DNA from: Ascaphus truei
Taxonomy: Eukaryota; Chordata; Amphibia; Anura; Ascaphidae
Assembly: GCA_036426205.1 (NCBI GenBank)
Contig: WSYH01000086.1
Coordinates: forward strand, 248,001 to 312,000
Direction: 5' to 3'
DNA: 64,000 nt
Under the pieces are notes generated by a model. It did not search any database. It worked only from the letters and a program-made list of their open reading frames with translations, and was not told the origin of the DNA. This document shows, one piece after another, positions 42,801 to 57,800 of the stretch (position 1 is its first letter; each line of letters opens with the position of its first letter). Position numbers and translations under genes: made by a program.

Positions 42801-45800
42801 CGCGTGACGTCATCACGTTGACGTACACGCGGTTTGTGGAAGGAGATACGGCAAAGCTCCTAACTATTTACGGGGCTCCCATTGCTGCTACACGCAGAAA
42901 TAACAGACTGCAGATCAGGTTGTATGTTTTACGCACCTAGGCAAGCTCCAGAGTACTTACGGGGCTCCAGCTGCTACTATATCGAGAACTTTTTGATCGG
43001 GTCTTTGTGCATATACTATGCGGCCGGCTCCAGATTGTTGATGGGGCCACTTTAGTCGCGGGAAACTGCTACGTATCACAGCCAGCTCCATACTTTTGTG
43101 GCGGCACCAGCAGCGTTTGCACTAGATGCAAGAGCCTGATTTAGAAGTTATATGTGTACACATTGTGGATACTGCTATACCTGATTTACGCTGTCCCTCA
43201 TTCATTGATTTACTTTGCCAAATTGGTGTAAAGTTATATAGGACTGCATGTGACTTTATTTTGCAGCTACACACAGGTTTTCTATTGGGTGTTCTTCTGA
43301 ACAGCAACTACAGGGGAGTCTTCACAAGCTCATTACACACACTGTGTCTCGAATTATTGCGTATTACATATTTTTGTGTAGCACTTTTAGACATACCTGC
43401 CAGTATGCAGACATACCTGCCACGTAATTATACTCTACAACTCTACAATACTCTATTGATGGCAGCGTTCTCATACATGAACTGACTGCCACTACTAAAT
43501 GACCTTGTATTCACCATAGAGGATTTTAAACGCACTATTGTAAATATATCCCAGTCATATATATATCTATATATATCTATATATATATATAGATATATAT
43601 CTATATATATATATAGATATATAGATAGATAGATAGATAGATAGATATATTGTGGCATATTCGTTGAATGAATACTTGATTTGTTTTTAATTTTAAGTGT
43701 ACAGTGTGAGTTTGAGCCATAGCTCAGAGATTAAATTTGTTCTCCACACCTAGCTGTAACCCATCTGCAAGAGTGCAACTTAAAGGGTATCTTTTGTGTT
43801 TCCCTGATTAGGGAAACATGTACAGTATGTGGTTTATGTCTATCCATATTCCCTTTGCACCTCAGTATTTCTACATCACTGATTAATAGGTTGAGCGGTA
43901 GGACAACTGTCTGTCTCTATTTACTTGATGTAACCATATATTTGTCATAACTCTGTGCCCAGGACAAACTTGAAAACGAAAGGTAATTCTCAATGTATTA
44001 CTTCCTGGTAAAACATGTTATAAATAAAATAATATGTATTAATGCATTTATTTCTTTAAAAAAACTGATATAGAAATGACTTAATTCTAGCCAATTTGTT
44101 TCTGGATTAATGGATACCGTGCAATGCATGTCTGTGACGTGTGTATAGCTGCCTGCATACCATTCAGAGAGGAGGGGGCTACGTGGGTGATAGTGCTGTG
44201 GATATTTACAGTACAAGACATGAGAGCTGTTAATTGCTCTTAGAGAGATGGATGGAGTGGACTGTCAAAAAATCTATATAGGAAAAATGATTGGGATAAG
44301 TCGCGGTGCAACAGGAACAAGGCAGGACCCTAACCCTTCCAAACAATAATAACAATACAAGTAGATCCCAGCACTCAATGAGAGAATACTCAAGAAATAA
44401 GCAAAAAAATAAATTTAATGAAGAAATAAAAAATAATGACATACAGACACTGACACGTGATAGCCAAAATAAGGGGGGGGGGGGGGGGGGGGTAGGCAAT
44501 GGCTCAAGGTGTGAGTAAAGCACCTAGGAGGGAAAAACATGAATAGGAGGACAAGAGATATTGGAAGGAAGGGAGAGGGAAAACAGAAGGAGGGAGGGGG
44601 GTGTTGGCAAAAGGGAGAATAAAGGCAAACGAGGGGGCAACGTTTCGGGGATGGACCCCTTCTTCTGGCCCATTCCCAGTGTTCTGTTAGACCATAGGTA
44701 CTTCCCTCATCCTTTATCCTGCCCTCCTAAAACCAAAACTGATAAACAATTGCAACCACAAAGTCTGTTTGAGAATAAGCTCATATGCACCCAGAAGGGT
44801 ACAGATAGGTGCTTTCATTGAGTGCTGCGATCTACTTGTATTGTTGGTAATTGCTCTTAGTTCAGCATTGTTCCCTACCCTGCATTTTCCTCGCAATTCT
44901 TTTCTTTTATATCGTTGCTAAACTTTTCTCCTGCTTCTTTTTCCACAAAGCATACATACTCTTTGTATTGTATGGAACAACCTTGTGTCTTATCTTTAAA
45001 GTATTGGTTTTGGACCCATAACACAGCACATTGATACTCTGATACTCTGGGTCTGGTTCAGATGCTTTCTGCCAGCTCTCCTGACATTTAGATGGTATCA
45101 CTTCTTGCTCACAGATCAAGACCAGCTTGTTCACAGACGCAGACTTTCTTTTACATTGGTGTACTAAACTTCTTCCCATCAATTTCTTTAAAAAAACTGT
45201 CATCCTGTTTTCCATAAGGAATCCCACAAATCGACATACCCTTCTTTGTAAGTGAGGCCAGCAACAAAATCTCAGTTACCTAAAATAAACTGCTGCTTCA
45301 CACCTTTCATTTGCATTCCGATCCCTCTTCAGGAGTCACACTAGGCATCGCTGGACCAGGAGTGTCTCTTTGGTTCGGTTTGGTCTTGGTGGCCACCGTA
45401 GTCGCTTCTGGGTGTAAGATACTGCTCAGGAACTGATCTCCTTCTGGAAAGTGTCCTAAATCTACTGCTGGTTCAAGTGTGTCCGTACACTTTCATCAAA
45501 ATGTGCCTGGAGTCTTTCTTGCCGTAAGGTACACCCTTTCTCTCATAGGCTTCCCCTTTAGAAGTGCACGCGGCACACAATGGGATGGAAGATTGTCCAT
45601 TAGATCTGTCAAGGTTGAGGCAGATATCTTTGTTCCAATAATCATTTAGTATTCAGAGACAGGAAGCATATTACAGGCATGCACGTATAGTACAGGTTCA
45701 GAGTGGAAACTAATCAGCATGATGGTATTTCTTAGTTTTGTGTTCTCTTTCCCTGAGCAAAACCTTTATACCATTTTTTTGTAACCAGCTATTCGTGCCA

Positions 45801-48800
45801 GATACTCCTCTTTCTCACGATCGACCAGATTATACATAGCAATTAGTATTAAGACAGTAAGAAAACAACATATTTTCATCTTTAACAGTTATCTTTCAGA
45901 CATTGATGGTAGAAAAATAGGAAGACCTTGTTCTCTCTCCAGACATCCTTGTGAGATGTCTACTCATATCAATCTCTGTTCTGACAAACTTCCTTATTCA
46001 AGACTGATTTAACTGTTCTTTGTATCTTACAATTATCTTTATTATCCTACAAATATTCCTAGGTTTCTAAAGATGCTCTTGTCAAACTGATTTAACTGTC
46101 TAACTGCTTTCACATTCCAGACTCATGAGGTCTGCTACGTTCAATTTCTACCCAATTTACAAAATCCTAATTGTAATTAGCAGTTTTATATAACATAGAT
46201 AAAATAGAAGCTAATACGACTAGCATTCCTGAATCACATGAGACCTTTCTACAGTTACTGAAATGGTGTATGGTCATCTTAAAACGTCTCCAGAAAGATT
46301 GAAGGATCTTAATATGTACAGCTTGGAGGAGAGAGGGCAGAGGGGGTACATAATACAAATACAGTATATATATATATATATAACAGGCTTCGGCATAGTA
46401 TAGAAGGGAATCGCATCTCGTGTTCAAATATCACCTCTATGCTGACGACACAAATTTACTTTTCGACCCCTGACCTTACAACTGCCGTACAGACCAAAGT
46501 TTATGAATGTCTCTCTGCAATATCATCCTGGATGGCCCTCTGCCGATTAAAACTTAACATGGCAAAAACAGAGCTCCTCATACTTCCTCCCAAAACTGGC
46601 CCCACTACCTTCCACATTACTGTTGGAAGTTCAGTCATACACCCAATAGCCCAAGCACGCTGCCTAGGGGTCACACTCGACACCTCTCTCACTTTCTCCT
46701 CTCACAGGCAAAACGTATCTAAAACCTGTTGCTTTTTCCTCCGTAATATAGCAAAGATACGCCCTTTCCTCTGTTACTCGACTGCTACAACTATGACTTG
46801 GGCCCTCATTCTCTCCCGTCTTGATTACTATAACCTCCTGCTGTCCGGCCTTCCTGCCACTCACCTGTCTCCCCTACAATCTATCCTAAACGCTGCTGCT
46901 AGAATCGCTCTACTCTTTCCTAAATCTGTCTCAGTGCCTCTCCTGCTGAAATCCTTCTTCTGGCTTCCTATCAAATCCTGTATCACACATTCAATTCTCC
47001 TCCTCACCTTTAAAGCTTTACACTCTTCTGCCCCTCCTTACATCTCAGCCCTAATTTCTCACTATGCACCATCCCGACTCCTGCGTTCTGCTCAAGGATG
47101 TCTTCACTCTACCCCCTTTGTATCTAAAGCCCTCTCCTGCCTTAAACCTTTCTCACTGACTGCCCCACACCTCTGGAATGCCCTTCCCCTCAGTACCCAA
47201 CAAGCACCCTCTCTATCCACCTTTAAGACCCACCTTAAAACACACCTGTTTAACGAAGCAAATGAGTAGCTCCGTGGCTAACACTATACACCTGATACAT
47301 AAAACTTGGCTCTTTGCAGACGCACTTACCAGTGCACTCCTTCTGTATCTGTATGTTCCTCGTACCGCTTAGATTGTAAGTTCTTCGCAGCAGGGACTCC
47401 TTTACCTAAATGTTCCTTTTATGTCTGAAGCACTTATTCCCCTGATCTGTTATTTATATTATGTGTTATTTATATGATTGTCACATGTATTACTACTGTG
47501 AAGTGCTATGTACATTAATGGCGCTTTATAAATAAAGACATACATACATACATACATACATACATACATTTCAGAAACAGGGTAGTGCTAGAACAAGAGG
47601 TCATACTCTGAAGCTGGAGGGGGGAGTCTCGGGAAAAGTGAGGAAGCCCTTCTTCATGGAAAGAGGTGGTGGATTAATGGAATAGCTTCCAAGCAGAGAT
47701 GGTAGAGATTAATACAGTAAGGGAATAAAAAATAATTGGAATAGACACACGGCTATCCTAAACACAAAAGAGAGCCCAGGATCAAAGTGGGTGTGAGGTT
47801 TAAAGCAGGTCGTAAAATGTGCAAACTATGTGAGCAAAATGGTTATTATATGCTATCGTTCTTTGTTTGTACCTCTCTTTCTCAGGCCCCAGAGTTACTG
47901 GAGCAGCAGAAGTACACTGTGACTGTTGATTACTGGAGTTTTGGGACGCTGGCTTTTGAGTGTATAACGGGATTTAGACCCTTCCTCCCAACCTGGCAGC
48001 CCGTTCAGTGGTGAGAACTATGTATGTATGTATGTATGTATGTATGTACATGTACCTTTTGATACTCTCCCTGCTGTATCCTTCCAGTTGGACAAATGGT
48101 TTTATCAACAGTGGTTTTATTTATACTCTGTTTTTTTTCCTTTCTTTAACCACGAATACCAACACTTTATTGACAAACATCTACAACACTTTGCACTGTC
48201 TATGCCAGGGGTGCGCAAATTGGGGGGCGCAACATTTTCTGGGTGAAGGGGAATTGCGCGAGGCCTCCATGTCCCTTACCTTGTCTCCGACGGCTTCTGG
48301 CAACGTCACAGATAAGGTAAGGGGGTGGGGGGGCGCAAGCAGGGGTGGAGAGCAGGCAGGGGGGCGCAGAGAAGAAAGTTTGGGCACCCCTGGACTATGC
48401 TGCAGTGAAGTAACTGATACAATGGTAGTTCACGCCATTTTCTTTTATCAATCTATCGATAGCTCTAGATGGAGATCTAGATGGATAGATAGAGATCTAT
48501 ATCTGTGAATATACATACACTATGTGTAATTATATACATTCACCCATCCACACACACACATCTACATAGAGGACTTTTCTGTGGTCTGTATCCAGCCTCC
48601 ATCTTATATCCAATTTATGCAATAGGACTTTTAATGAGTGTAGAAGCAGCTGCCTTCTAGGAGGAGTGAGTCCCTGCACCTTATGGTGTGTGTTTTTGGA
48701 GTGCAGGCATGCAAAGGTGCGTCAGAAGAGTAACGAGAATATAGTGGTGTACGAGGACCTCCAGGTAGAGGTGAAGTTCTCCAGCGTCCTTCCAACACCC

Positions 48801-51800
48801 AATCATCTCAACGGGTGAGCAGTGTCATTCTTGGCAGAGCATCTTACGGGCATTTTGCTCCCTGTTTCTGTGTCTGTCTGTCTCTCAGGAACTTGGCTGT
48901 CCGATAAGAGCGTTGACTGCAGTGCATGTTAATATGGATCTCTTGCTCTCAGGATCCTGGCTTTGAAATTAGAGCACTGGCTGCAATGTATGTTGATGTG
49001 GCACCCCAGGCAAAGAGGATCGGACCCACAGAACCCAAATGTCGGCTGCTTCCAGGCCCTGGACTCCATCCTCAGCCTCAAGGTGAATGAGTGTGCGACA
49101 GAGAGAGAGAGCGTGAGTGCAGTATGCGAGAGAGAGAGAGAGAGAGGCCTTATGGATGTTTATGCATCAGAGTATTTATGTGCACATCTAGGTGTATACG
49201 TGTGTGCAGTACATGCACATGAGTATGTTTTATATGTGTGTGTGCTCTACTGTATAGTAAGTGAATGATTGAATATGTGTGAACATGCATCTGTGTATAT
49301 GTGTACCTGTGTTTATGTGCTTCTGTTGCGTGACTTTTTTAAATTAAATCTAGTATAGCATGTTGTTCATATAGGTATTTGTGATCTCTATTTATGATTA
49401 GGGGTATGTATATCAGTGTGTAAATGTATCTAAATCTGTATATTTATATATTTGCATATATTCATCTATAATTGGGTAATCCTTGTATGAAAAAGTGTAC
49501 TTTTTAATGTGATATATATTCCATATTTTTTCCATGATGACCTTCTTGAATCAAAACCAGTCTTTTCTTAAATATCTGATGGGGTTTATTTTAATCAATT
49601 CCATGCCTTTTTTTTTTTTTTTTTTTTTTTTAAACAAAATGATGTAGGAATTAGACAAACCTATGAGTAATTAAGAGTGAAGGTATGTGAAAAAGTAAGT
49701 GAAGCCCTGGGTTTATCAGCTAAATTAAAAGGGATAATTAGAATCAGGTGTTTTAATAATTAAGTAGATCTTCAGGTGTGAGTTCGGGAGTACACGCCCT
49801 ATATAAAGATCAGAAACTTTGTGAGTTTGGTGTTCACCATACATGTTTGTGGAAACATGTCATGCCACGATCAAAAGAAATCGATGAGGACCTCATAAAA
49901 GCTGTTACTGATGCTCATCAGTCTAGAAATGGTTACAAAACCATTTCTAAGGATTTGGGGCTTGCCTAATCCACTTTCAGACTGATAGTCTACAAATGGA
50001 GAAAATTCAAGACCACAGTCACTTTACGCAGGAGCGGTCGTCCTATCAAAATTTCTCCAAGAAGAAACTGGTAAATCATCCACAAAGTCACAAAGAACCC
50101 TAGAGTAACATCCAAGGATCTGCAGGCCACTCTTGCCTTGGCGAATGTGAATGTTCAGGACTCGAGTATCATAAAAAGGCTGAACAAGAATGGTGTTCAT
50201 GAAAAGATAGCCAGGAGGAAACAAATGTTCTCTAAAAAGAACATTGCTGCTCGTCTGAAGTTCGCCAAAGAGCACATAGATGATCCACAAGACTACTGGA
50301 ACAATGTTCTCTGGACAGACAAGTCAAAGGTAGAACTGTTTGACGAAAACCAAACACTGTGTTCGAACAGAGGAACCTCATCTCAACTGTCAATCATGGT
50401 GGTGGGAGTGTGATGGTTTGGGGCTGTTTTGATGCCTCAGGACCTGGACTGCTTGCCATCATTGACACAACCATGGACTGCATTGTGTTTGTAGATTCTA
50501 GAGGAGAATGTCAGGCCATCCATACGTGAGCTGAAACGGAAGTGGGTCATGAAGCAAGACAATGATCCTAAACATACAAGTAGATCTATAAAAGAATGGT
50601 TGCAGAAGAAGAAATTCTATGTTTTAGAATTGCCAAGTCAAAATCCGGACCTATATCACCATCAAAATGTTGTCGCAGGACCTGAAGAGAGCTGTCCGTG
50701 CAAGGAAGCCCTTATATGTCATTGTCCTTGAAGCAGTTTTGCAAGGAGAAATGGGCCAAAATTCCTCAAAACTGATGTGATAGACTGACCACCAGTTACT
50801 GGAAATGCTTTGTTGAAGCTCATGGGGGCGCCACCAGGTACCGAATCTAAAAGTTTACATATTTTTTCACACAGGATATTGAATGTTGAAGCATTTGTGG
50901 ATAAATATATGTTAAAGTATCAGGTTTTTGTGTCATTTGTTTCATCAGGTTATCTTTATCTATTATTAAGACTTAGATTAAGATCTAATCACCGTTTGAA
51001 AGTGTATGTATGTATGTGCTCCCCTCTCCCCCTGCTACTGTCCATACTGAACGTGTGTGTGTACCTATATGCATATATAGATAAGAGACAAAGAAGACCT
51101 CAAGAACTACAGACCAATTAGTCTACTTCCAATCATTTACAGGATTTTTACAAAGATACTCCATAATTGACTGTAGCAGACCCTGGATTTTGTCCATCCT
51201 AGAGAACAACTGGGATTTTGCAATGGATACAACACAATGCGCCACATCCAAGTTGTACAAGAAGTGATTTCCCACTCGGCGTAGGATTCCTACATTTACG
51301 AAAAACCATTTGATTCTATTTGCACCCAAGCAATAATAAATGCATTCTGAAGAGAAACTGTTGAAGAAGCGTACATTAATATTATAAAGAACATTGATAA
51401 GAATCAGATTGTATGATGATACAAGCAAAGGTGTGCAACAGGGAAACGCCATGTCATCCAAAGCTTTTCACACTTCAGTGTGAATACTTGAGTCACCTAC
51501 GATTTGCAGATGACCATTATTTTTGCCACAAGTCCAGAAATCTTCCAGTAACAAATCCGAGAACTCGCCAAGGAAGTATGAAAGTGGGCCTCCTTATAAA
51601 TGTTTTGCAAGACCAAAGTGATGTTCAACAAATGTATGAACTGTACAAAGATCAAAATAAATGGAATAGAATTAGAAGAATGTGAGGGCTATGTCTACCT
51701 TGACCCACAAGTATTATGGATGGGAGCCTTTTGAATTAAATCAATAGGAGAATCAAGATGGGATAAAGTACATTTGGAAAAAACAATAGTCTTGCAAGGG

Positions 51801-54800
51801 AACCTTCCAATGTGCCTCAAAGGGAAAGTGTTTCACCAGTGTATCCAACCTGTGCTCACGTATGGCTGTAAAATGTGAACTTCTAAATGCGAAGACAATT
51901 TAGAAGCTTGAGACAATGCAAAATATGGAGATATGTATGTTTGGTTTTGCCCAAAGAGACATAAAAAAGAATGAATGGGTTCGGAAGCAAACAAATGTCT
52001 ACGACATCATCACAAGGGTGAAGAAATAAAAATGACAGTGGGCTGTACATATCGCAAAAACAAATAACATTGATTTGACAAAGATGGTACTCGACTGGAT
52101 TTCAACAGATGTCAAAAGACCAAGAAGATGACCAAAAGTAAGATGGGAAGAAATCCAAAATCATCCAATACCTGGAAGATCATTGTGGAGGCCCTCATCC
52201 AGCCGTGGATTAACAACGGCTGAAGATGATGATGTGTGTTCCACTCATGCCTAGCTGCTCTACATGTATGTATATATGCGTGTGTAAAATATATGTATGT
52301 ATGTATATGTAACCCCCGTTCCCCGTAACTAAGGGAACTATGCATGCTGCCATTACCTGTGGCTCACAGAAGGCCTAAGCCTCTGCCCTTGGGAGCCTGG
52401 GATGATGGCATTCTCTCTGGATACAGCGCCTCCACTGGGAGGGATCCTAGCGCTGCAGGATAACCCCTAACAGGAATCAATGCCATCAGTGAATAAATAT
52501 ACACACACGGGTATACTTAACTATATTTACTGACACACACACAAATAACCATTTAACCACAATAATAATACAAGGCCCCACAATGCAATAGTCACACAAT
52601 AGCACCACCCGGTGGAACCCCCAAAGTACTGAGGGTGCCCTGGGCACCTAACCACCCCGGTGTCCACAGAGTCAGGCCCACCCAAAGAGTGTGTGGAGTA
52701 GCGCTACCCATTGTGTATGGCCGTTGGTGCACGTTGGGTACCTTCCTGGCCTTAGGCCAGACAAGGCCGACTTAGATGGTGGATCCACAGAACCGCAACG
52801 TATACCACGACGTGGTCTACTGGATGCTCCATCCATTCTGACGGCGTCCACCTCTTGAGGGAGCTCCAACTGGAGGGTGTCCCTTAATGTCTCTGATAAT
52901 GCGCCTGTGGTCTGGTCCCAGACCGCAGCTCACCATGTGGCGTCCGTCACCGGTGCACTGACACTGATGTGCTATTGGGGAAGAGTCCCTATCTGGGGGC
53001 CTTCCCTACAGCACAACAAGCTATATGGTGGTCGGGGCCTAGCTGTGACTTATGGGGGTATCTGGCCTACTCCAAGGGAGCACTCCTCCCATGACACTAC
53101 CTTACCCCTTCTAGTCCTGCTCCCGACTTGCTTGCTACACCGTTTCGCGCCAAACTGTATCTCTTCCTGCTCGTGGAGGCTCCTGGGACATGTAGTCCCT
53201 TGTGGAGCCATTCCTAAGATGGCTACCACAGCCTGAGTATCACTGCGCATGCACATCTCTTACATCGTGCATGTGCAATATCCAAGATGGCCGCTGCCTG
53301 CGCCCGAGCATTCCCCGCTCACGCGGGGCTCCGGCAGCTCAGTCACCCGGCTACTCTCCCCTCCCTGCACCAGTGGTAAGAGGGAGCTCTGATCGCCGCA
53401 GTCGCCCCACCCCTCCTACACCCGGCATGGAAGTAAGGTGCTCGGCTACATCTAGATATATGGAGAGGGATATGGATATATATATATATATATCTGTGAA
53501 AAAAAGAGAAAAGAAAACAGGCGCACACCTAGTGCATTACCCTAATAACAAATGTTTTATAGAACTTAAAATCAAGCAAATGCCCACTCACAGGAGTACT
53601 GAAAATATAAGCAGGTATGAGATTGGCTCTCATGTGCCAGCAACGCTGTCCAATAGAGATGATGGCGTCCTCTCGTGCCTCTCCTCTGTGTAACCGGATG
53701 GCCGGAAGTGAAGTCCTTCCAACTCGGTGCTCCGTTTGAGGTGTCCCTCCTGGAACCAGCAGCTTCAGAGTCTTAGTGCCGGCAACAATAGCACGGGAGA
53801 CCAGGAACCAGCGTCTCTCCTCCAACAGCACCAAAGATCATGGGCAAGTGACGGCTTCAGTCAGACCACGCCCTATGCGTTTCGTCATCTATGATGACTT
53901 CATCAGGGGTTACCCACTAGACGCCCCTTCATAGTATTTATAGGGAGGTACTTTGCATACATTAATTATTTAATAAATTATACAATTAACTATTAAAAAA
54001 TGTGTCAATCACATAGTGTTGTGGGGACCCAATTGAGTTGTTTAGAGAATAAGTCCAAAATAGGACACAAAGGGATATTGCAATCAATTTAAATTAGACT
54101 AAAGAACTATTAACATTAAGTGAATTGTTTTATGATATATCAAGTGTTTTGAAGGTAGTTAATTATAATTATAATCACAAGTGAGGATTAAGGAAATCCA
54201 TATAGAACCAAAGAGTATATAGTATGGTGAATGTACAAAGAATTGAATCCCTGCAATACTCACTTTATATAATAATTCAATTTTACTTCGCAGAACTCTA
54301 TTGGTAACCAGATTTAAAGTGACATCTGGTTTATCTTTTTAATAAAATCAGGTTTTTCTTTTTGTTTTTAATATGACCCATAATTTTTCAGAATCTGGAA
54401 AAGAATTTAAATTGTAACTAATCTGAACATTATACTAGTATATTTATCTCAACAACAATTGACCACATAATTGAATCAAAAAAAAAATTCAAAATTTTTT
54501 TAACCCATAAAGTGCATATACTAAACGAATCATATTTTCTAACCCATACAATACACATAATAAACATACCTAATGTCACACGTAAAATAGCAGTGTGAGT
54601 GCCAGGTTTATTGATTCCAATGTGGAGCCAGAGTAGTAGCAGCAAATGGATTTGAAGCAAGAACAGAAGAAAAACATGGCTTGCTTATATACTGTATGGT
54701 GCAAATATATATATATATATATTAATATGTGTTATGATTTTGCTAATACGTGTTCTAACTATTAAAAATGTAAATGTGAAATTAATAATGATACCTGTGA

Positions 54801-57800
54801 TGGTGATAATAAATTATGTATTATGTGAAAAATAAAGTAAATGTGTGAAGTGTGAATGTTGTGAATGTAATGATATATATTAAATGCCTATTAGTGACTG
54901 TATGTGTAGTGAATGTAATTACTATGTGTTTAAAGTAAAAAATAAATGTATTATGTGTTTAAAGTAAAAAAAAATTCAATATAGACCATTTGTGAACAAA
55001 AACCAAATATATTAATAAAGATGATATTAATCATCCCATAAGTCAACCACTAATGTCCTTTCTATGTTACTGAATACACATAAATGTATGATAGATATAT
55101 ATAACAGAGATCTTACTGACCAGACATATGACCAAAGCCCGGAGGGAATGCAAAGGCATTTAACCCAGACCTCTGGGAGAACACCCACAATTTGGAGTGG
55201 TCACACTATGGTACTTATGTCAATATGGTCATTGTGTCCCTTTGGGTAGGTGGCATCTAAAATATACATCCAAAATGTTTCTCTTGTGCACAGTCTTTGG
55301 AACCGATCACCTCCCATATATGAAGGGGGAAAGTATTCTATGCCCATAATTAATAGGGATTTTGGATCCTTTAAATGATTAGTACAAAAGTGGCAGGAGA
55401 GGCTATGTGTTTGGCACCCATGGATAACATTTCTTCGGTGCTCCAAAAACGTGTACTCAGAGCCCTTGATGTACGGCCCACATAGTGCAGGCCGCATTCA
55501 CACGAGATGAGATATACAACATACTCACTTAGATAGTTAATATAGTCTGTTATTTCATGAGGTGCCATTTGAGTATGATTTAAATTTATTTGTTTTTATT
55601 AAATGTCTACAAGTAAGACATCTGCCTTTCCCGCATCCAAAATTCCCCACTTGTTTGATTGAATCGGAAGTTTTTAATTTTTTAGTTTTTAATTTACTTG
55701 GAGCTATCAATGTTTTGATACTCCTTGCTTTTCTAAAAATTACAGGAGCATATTTTGGCAATAGATGACCAATTACGGAATCGTTACACAAAATATTCCA
55801 GTGACCATTTAGAACATTTCTAATTTGATGGGCGGATTGGTTATATTGTGTAATGAATTTTGGTGTAAATCCCCCTCTTTTTTCTCCCTCTTTTTTCCTC
55901 ATTCCTGGTTTTACGTAATGATTCGGATTTAGCTTTAGATTGTTCTAATAACGTATCCCGATTCAAAAGACTGGCATCTAGAAATGCCTTGTTAACAATA
56001 GACATGTCGTACCCTTTCTCCTGAAATGTATTTGACAGATCTTTGCCTTGTATTAGAAAATCAGTAGCCATTGAGCAATTGCGCCTAATCCTGTGAAATT
56101 GACTTTTTGGTACATTATCGAGCCATTTTTTATAATGGTTACTACCATATTGTAAGTAACTGTTCGTCGATACAGATTTGAAGTGTGTTTCTGTTTGGAT
56201 TTGTTGTTCAACACCTATGAATAGCTCCAAGTCCAAGAAAATGATAGTATCTGGATGTATGTTATAAGTGAATTTCAGACCCATCTGGTTATCGGTGAAA
56301 GATGTCAGAATCTCCTCCAGGATTTTCCTCTCACCATCCATTAATAATAAGAATATCATCTATGAAACGGCCATAGAAGACCAGACCCACCCCCAGTCGA
56401 GCGTTCTCCCACACATGGATACTCTCCCACAGTCCCATGTAGAGATTAGCATAACTGGGGGCAAATCTGGTCCCCATATATATTTGTGTGTGGTGCGTGC
56501 CCTATAGTATAAATCTGTAAAATATTTAATGCCAGAATATAAAAGATATGAGGTAACACACTCACAAAAGGAGCTAGAACATGCGCATTTAGAGAAAAGA
56601 TTCTCTGTGGGTAAGTACTCATCTGCAGGGGGTTCACACCAGATAATCGGACCTCCACTGAATCTACTAAAATCACAAAAATACTCAATACACATTGGAA
56701 AGTTCTAAAACGGGATCCACACCTTGGTGGGATTCTCCCGAGCTATGCATCAGTAGTTTACAAGAAAGCCACAAATATCAAACATTTGATTGCACCTAGT
56801 AAACGTAGAAGTATCAAAACTACCAATGTGACAACTGCTAATGGTAATTTTAGGTGCAGGCGGCCTAGATGCATAATGTGCCATCAAATACATTTATTTG
56901 ACTGTTTGAAGTCACACACTAACGGGAGCATCCACAAGGTCAAGTGACGCATTGAATGTCGGACGACACATGTGTTGTACATGTTAAGTTGCCCTTGCGG
57001 CATTCAATACATTGGGAGGACTATTCATCCTGTCAATGTTAGATTTTTAGAACATAGGAGGAGTATTGCCAGGGGTTTGACCACACATAGTGTGTCCTGG
57101 CACTTTTTTTTCACTACCACAACCGAAACTCGGGGCTCCTGTCTGTTATGGGCCTGGAGCCGATCCCTCCCTCCATTTTGGGGAGTGATAGGTTCCAGAC
57201 CCTGTGCAGAAGGGTGTCCTTTTGGATTTACACACTGGGTACTTTGAGTCTGGCTGGTTTGAATGAGTGTCTGGACACCAGTACCCTGGTCTAAATACTA
57301 CTGTCCCGGCTGTTTTGCTTCACAAGGATGAATTCTTTCAAAGTTTGTATTACTGGTTCCTGATGGTAATGGCAATAAGTACTGTATTTTAATATAACTC
57401 TTGTTAAATATGAATTAAATCTAATCACAAGATCACCTATATTGAATTATTTTGAACGCACAATCGTTTATTTTTTATTTTCCCCCTCTCCTTGTTTCCA
57501 CCTCTCCCTCCATTCCCCTTCCTCTTTGCCCCCCTACCTCTCCCTTCCCGTCCCTTCCCCATAGACTTCGTTTTATTCTGGTATTGTATATCTAGTTAGC
57601 GCTGACTGCTTTTCTTTTGTGTGTGTGTGTGTGTATATTATTTATTTATTTTATTCATGTGCACCCCTGGCCCCCAGCTTCTGTGTGTGCTCAACATGGT
57701 GTCTGGACGCTTGCACATCTACCCGGTGACAGAGGAGGAGACCCTAGAGTCTTTGAAGTGTTTCCTGCAGCGAGATACAGGGATCCCCGAGGAGGAGCAG

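Larger units (their letters stand above)
38473..43314 (+). mobile_element. Penelope-like retroelement with inverted pseudo-LTR arms
   Basis: The arms 38,473-39,290 and 42,495-43,314 (about 820 bases each) are inverted copies. They enclose ORF1 and ORF2 on the + strand. Penelope-like elements commonly have pseudo-LTRs in direct or inverted orientation, an RT related to telomerase and a GIY-YIG endonuclease. Each arm has the GAAAC..CGT hammerhead-region block with a degraded CUGANGA box (CTTGAGAA). This is the most complete element in the window. The reading frame is closed by two stops, so this copy is probably inactive. Confidence 0.9.

Noticed and set aside
44907..45227. Small minus-strand gene (106 codons)
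   Set aside because: No recognised domain, no splice or promoter signals, and surrounded by repeats. Length is compatible with chance.
52310..53450. A confident solo LTR
   Set aside because: TG..CA-like ends and an aataaa are present, but no target-site duplication or second copy was found in the window. Kept only as a low-confidence feature.
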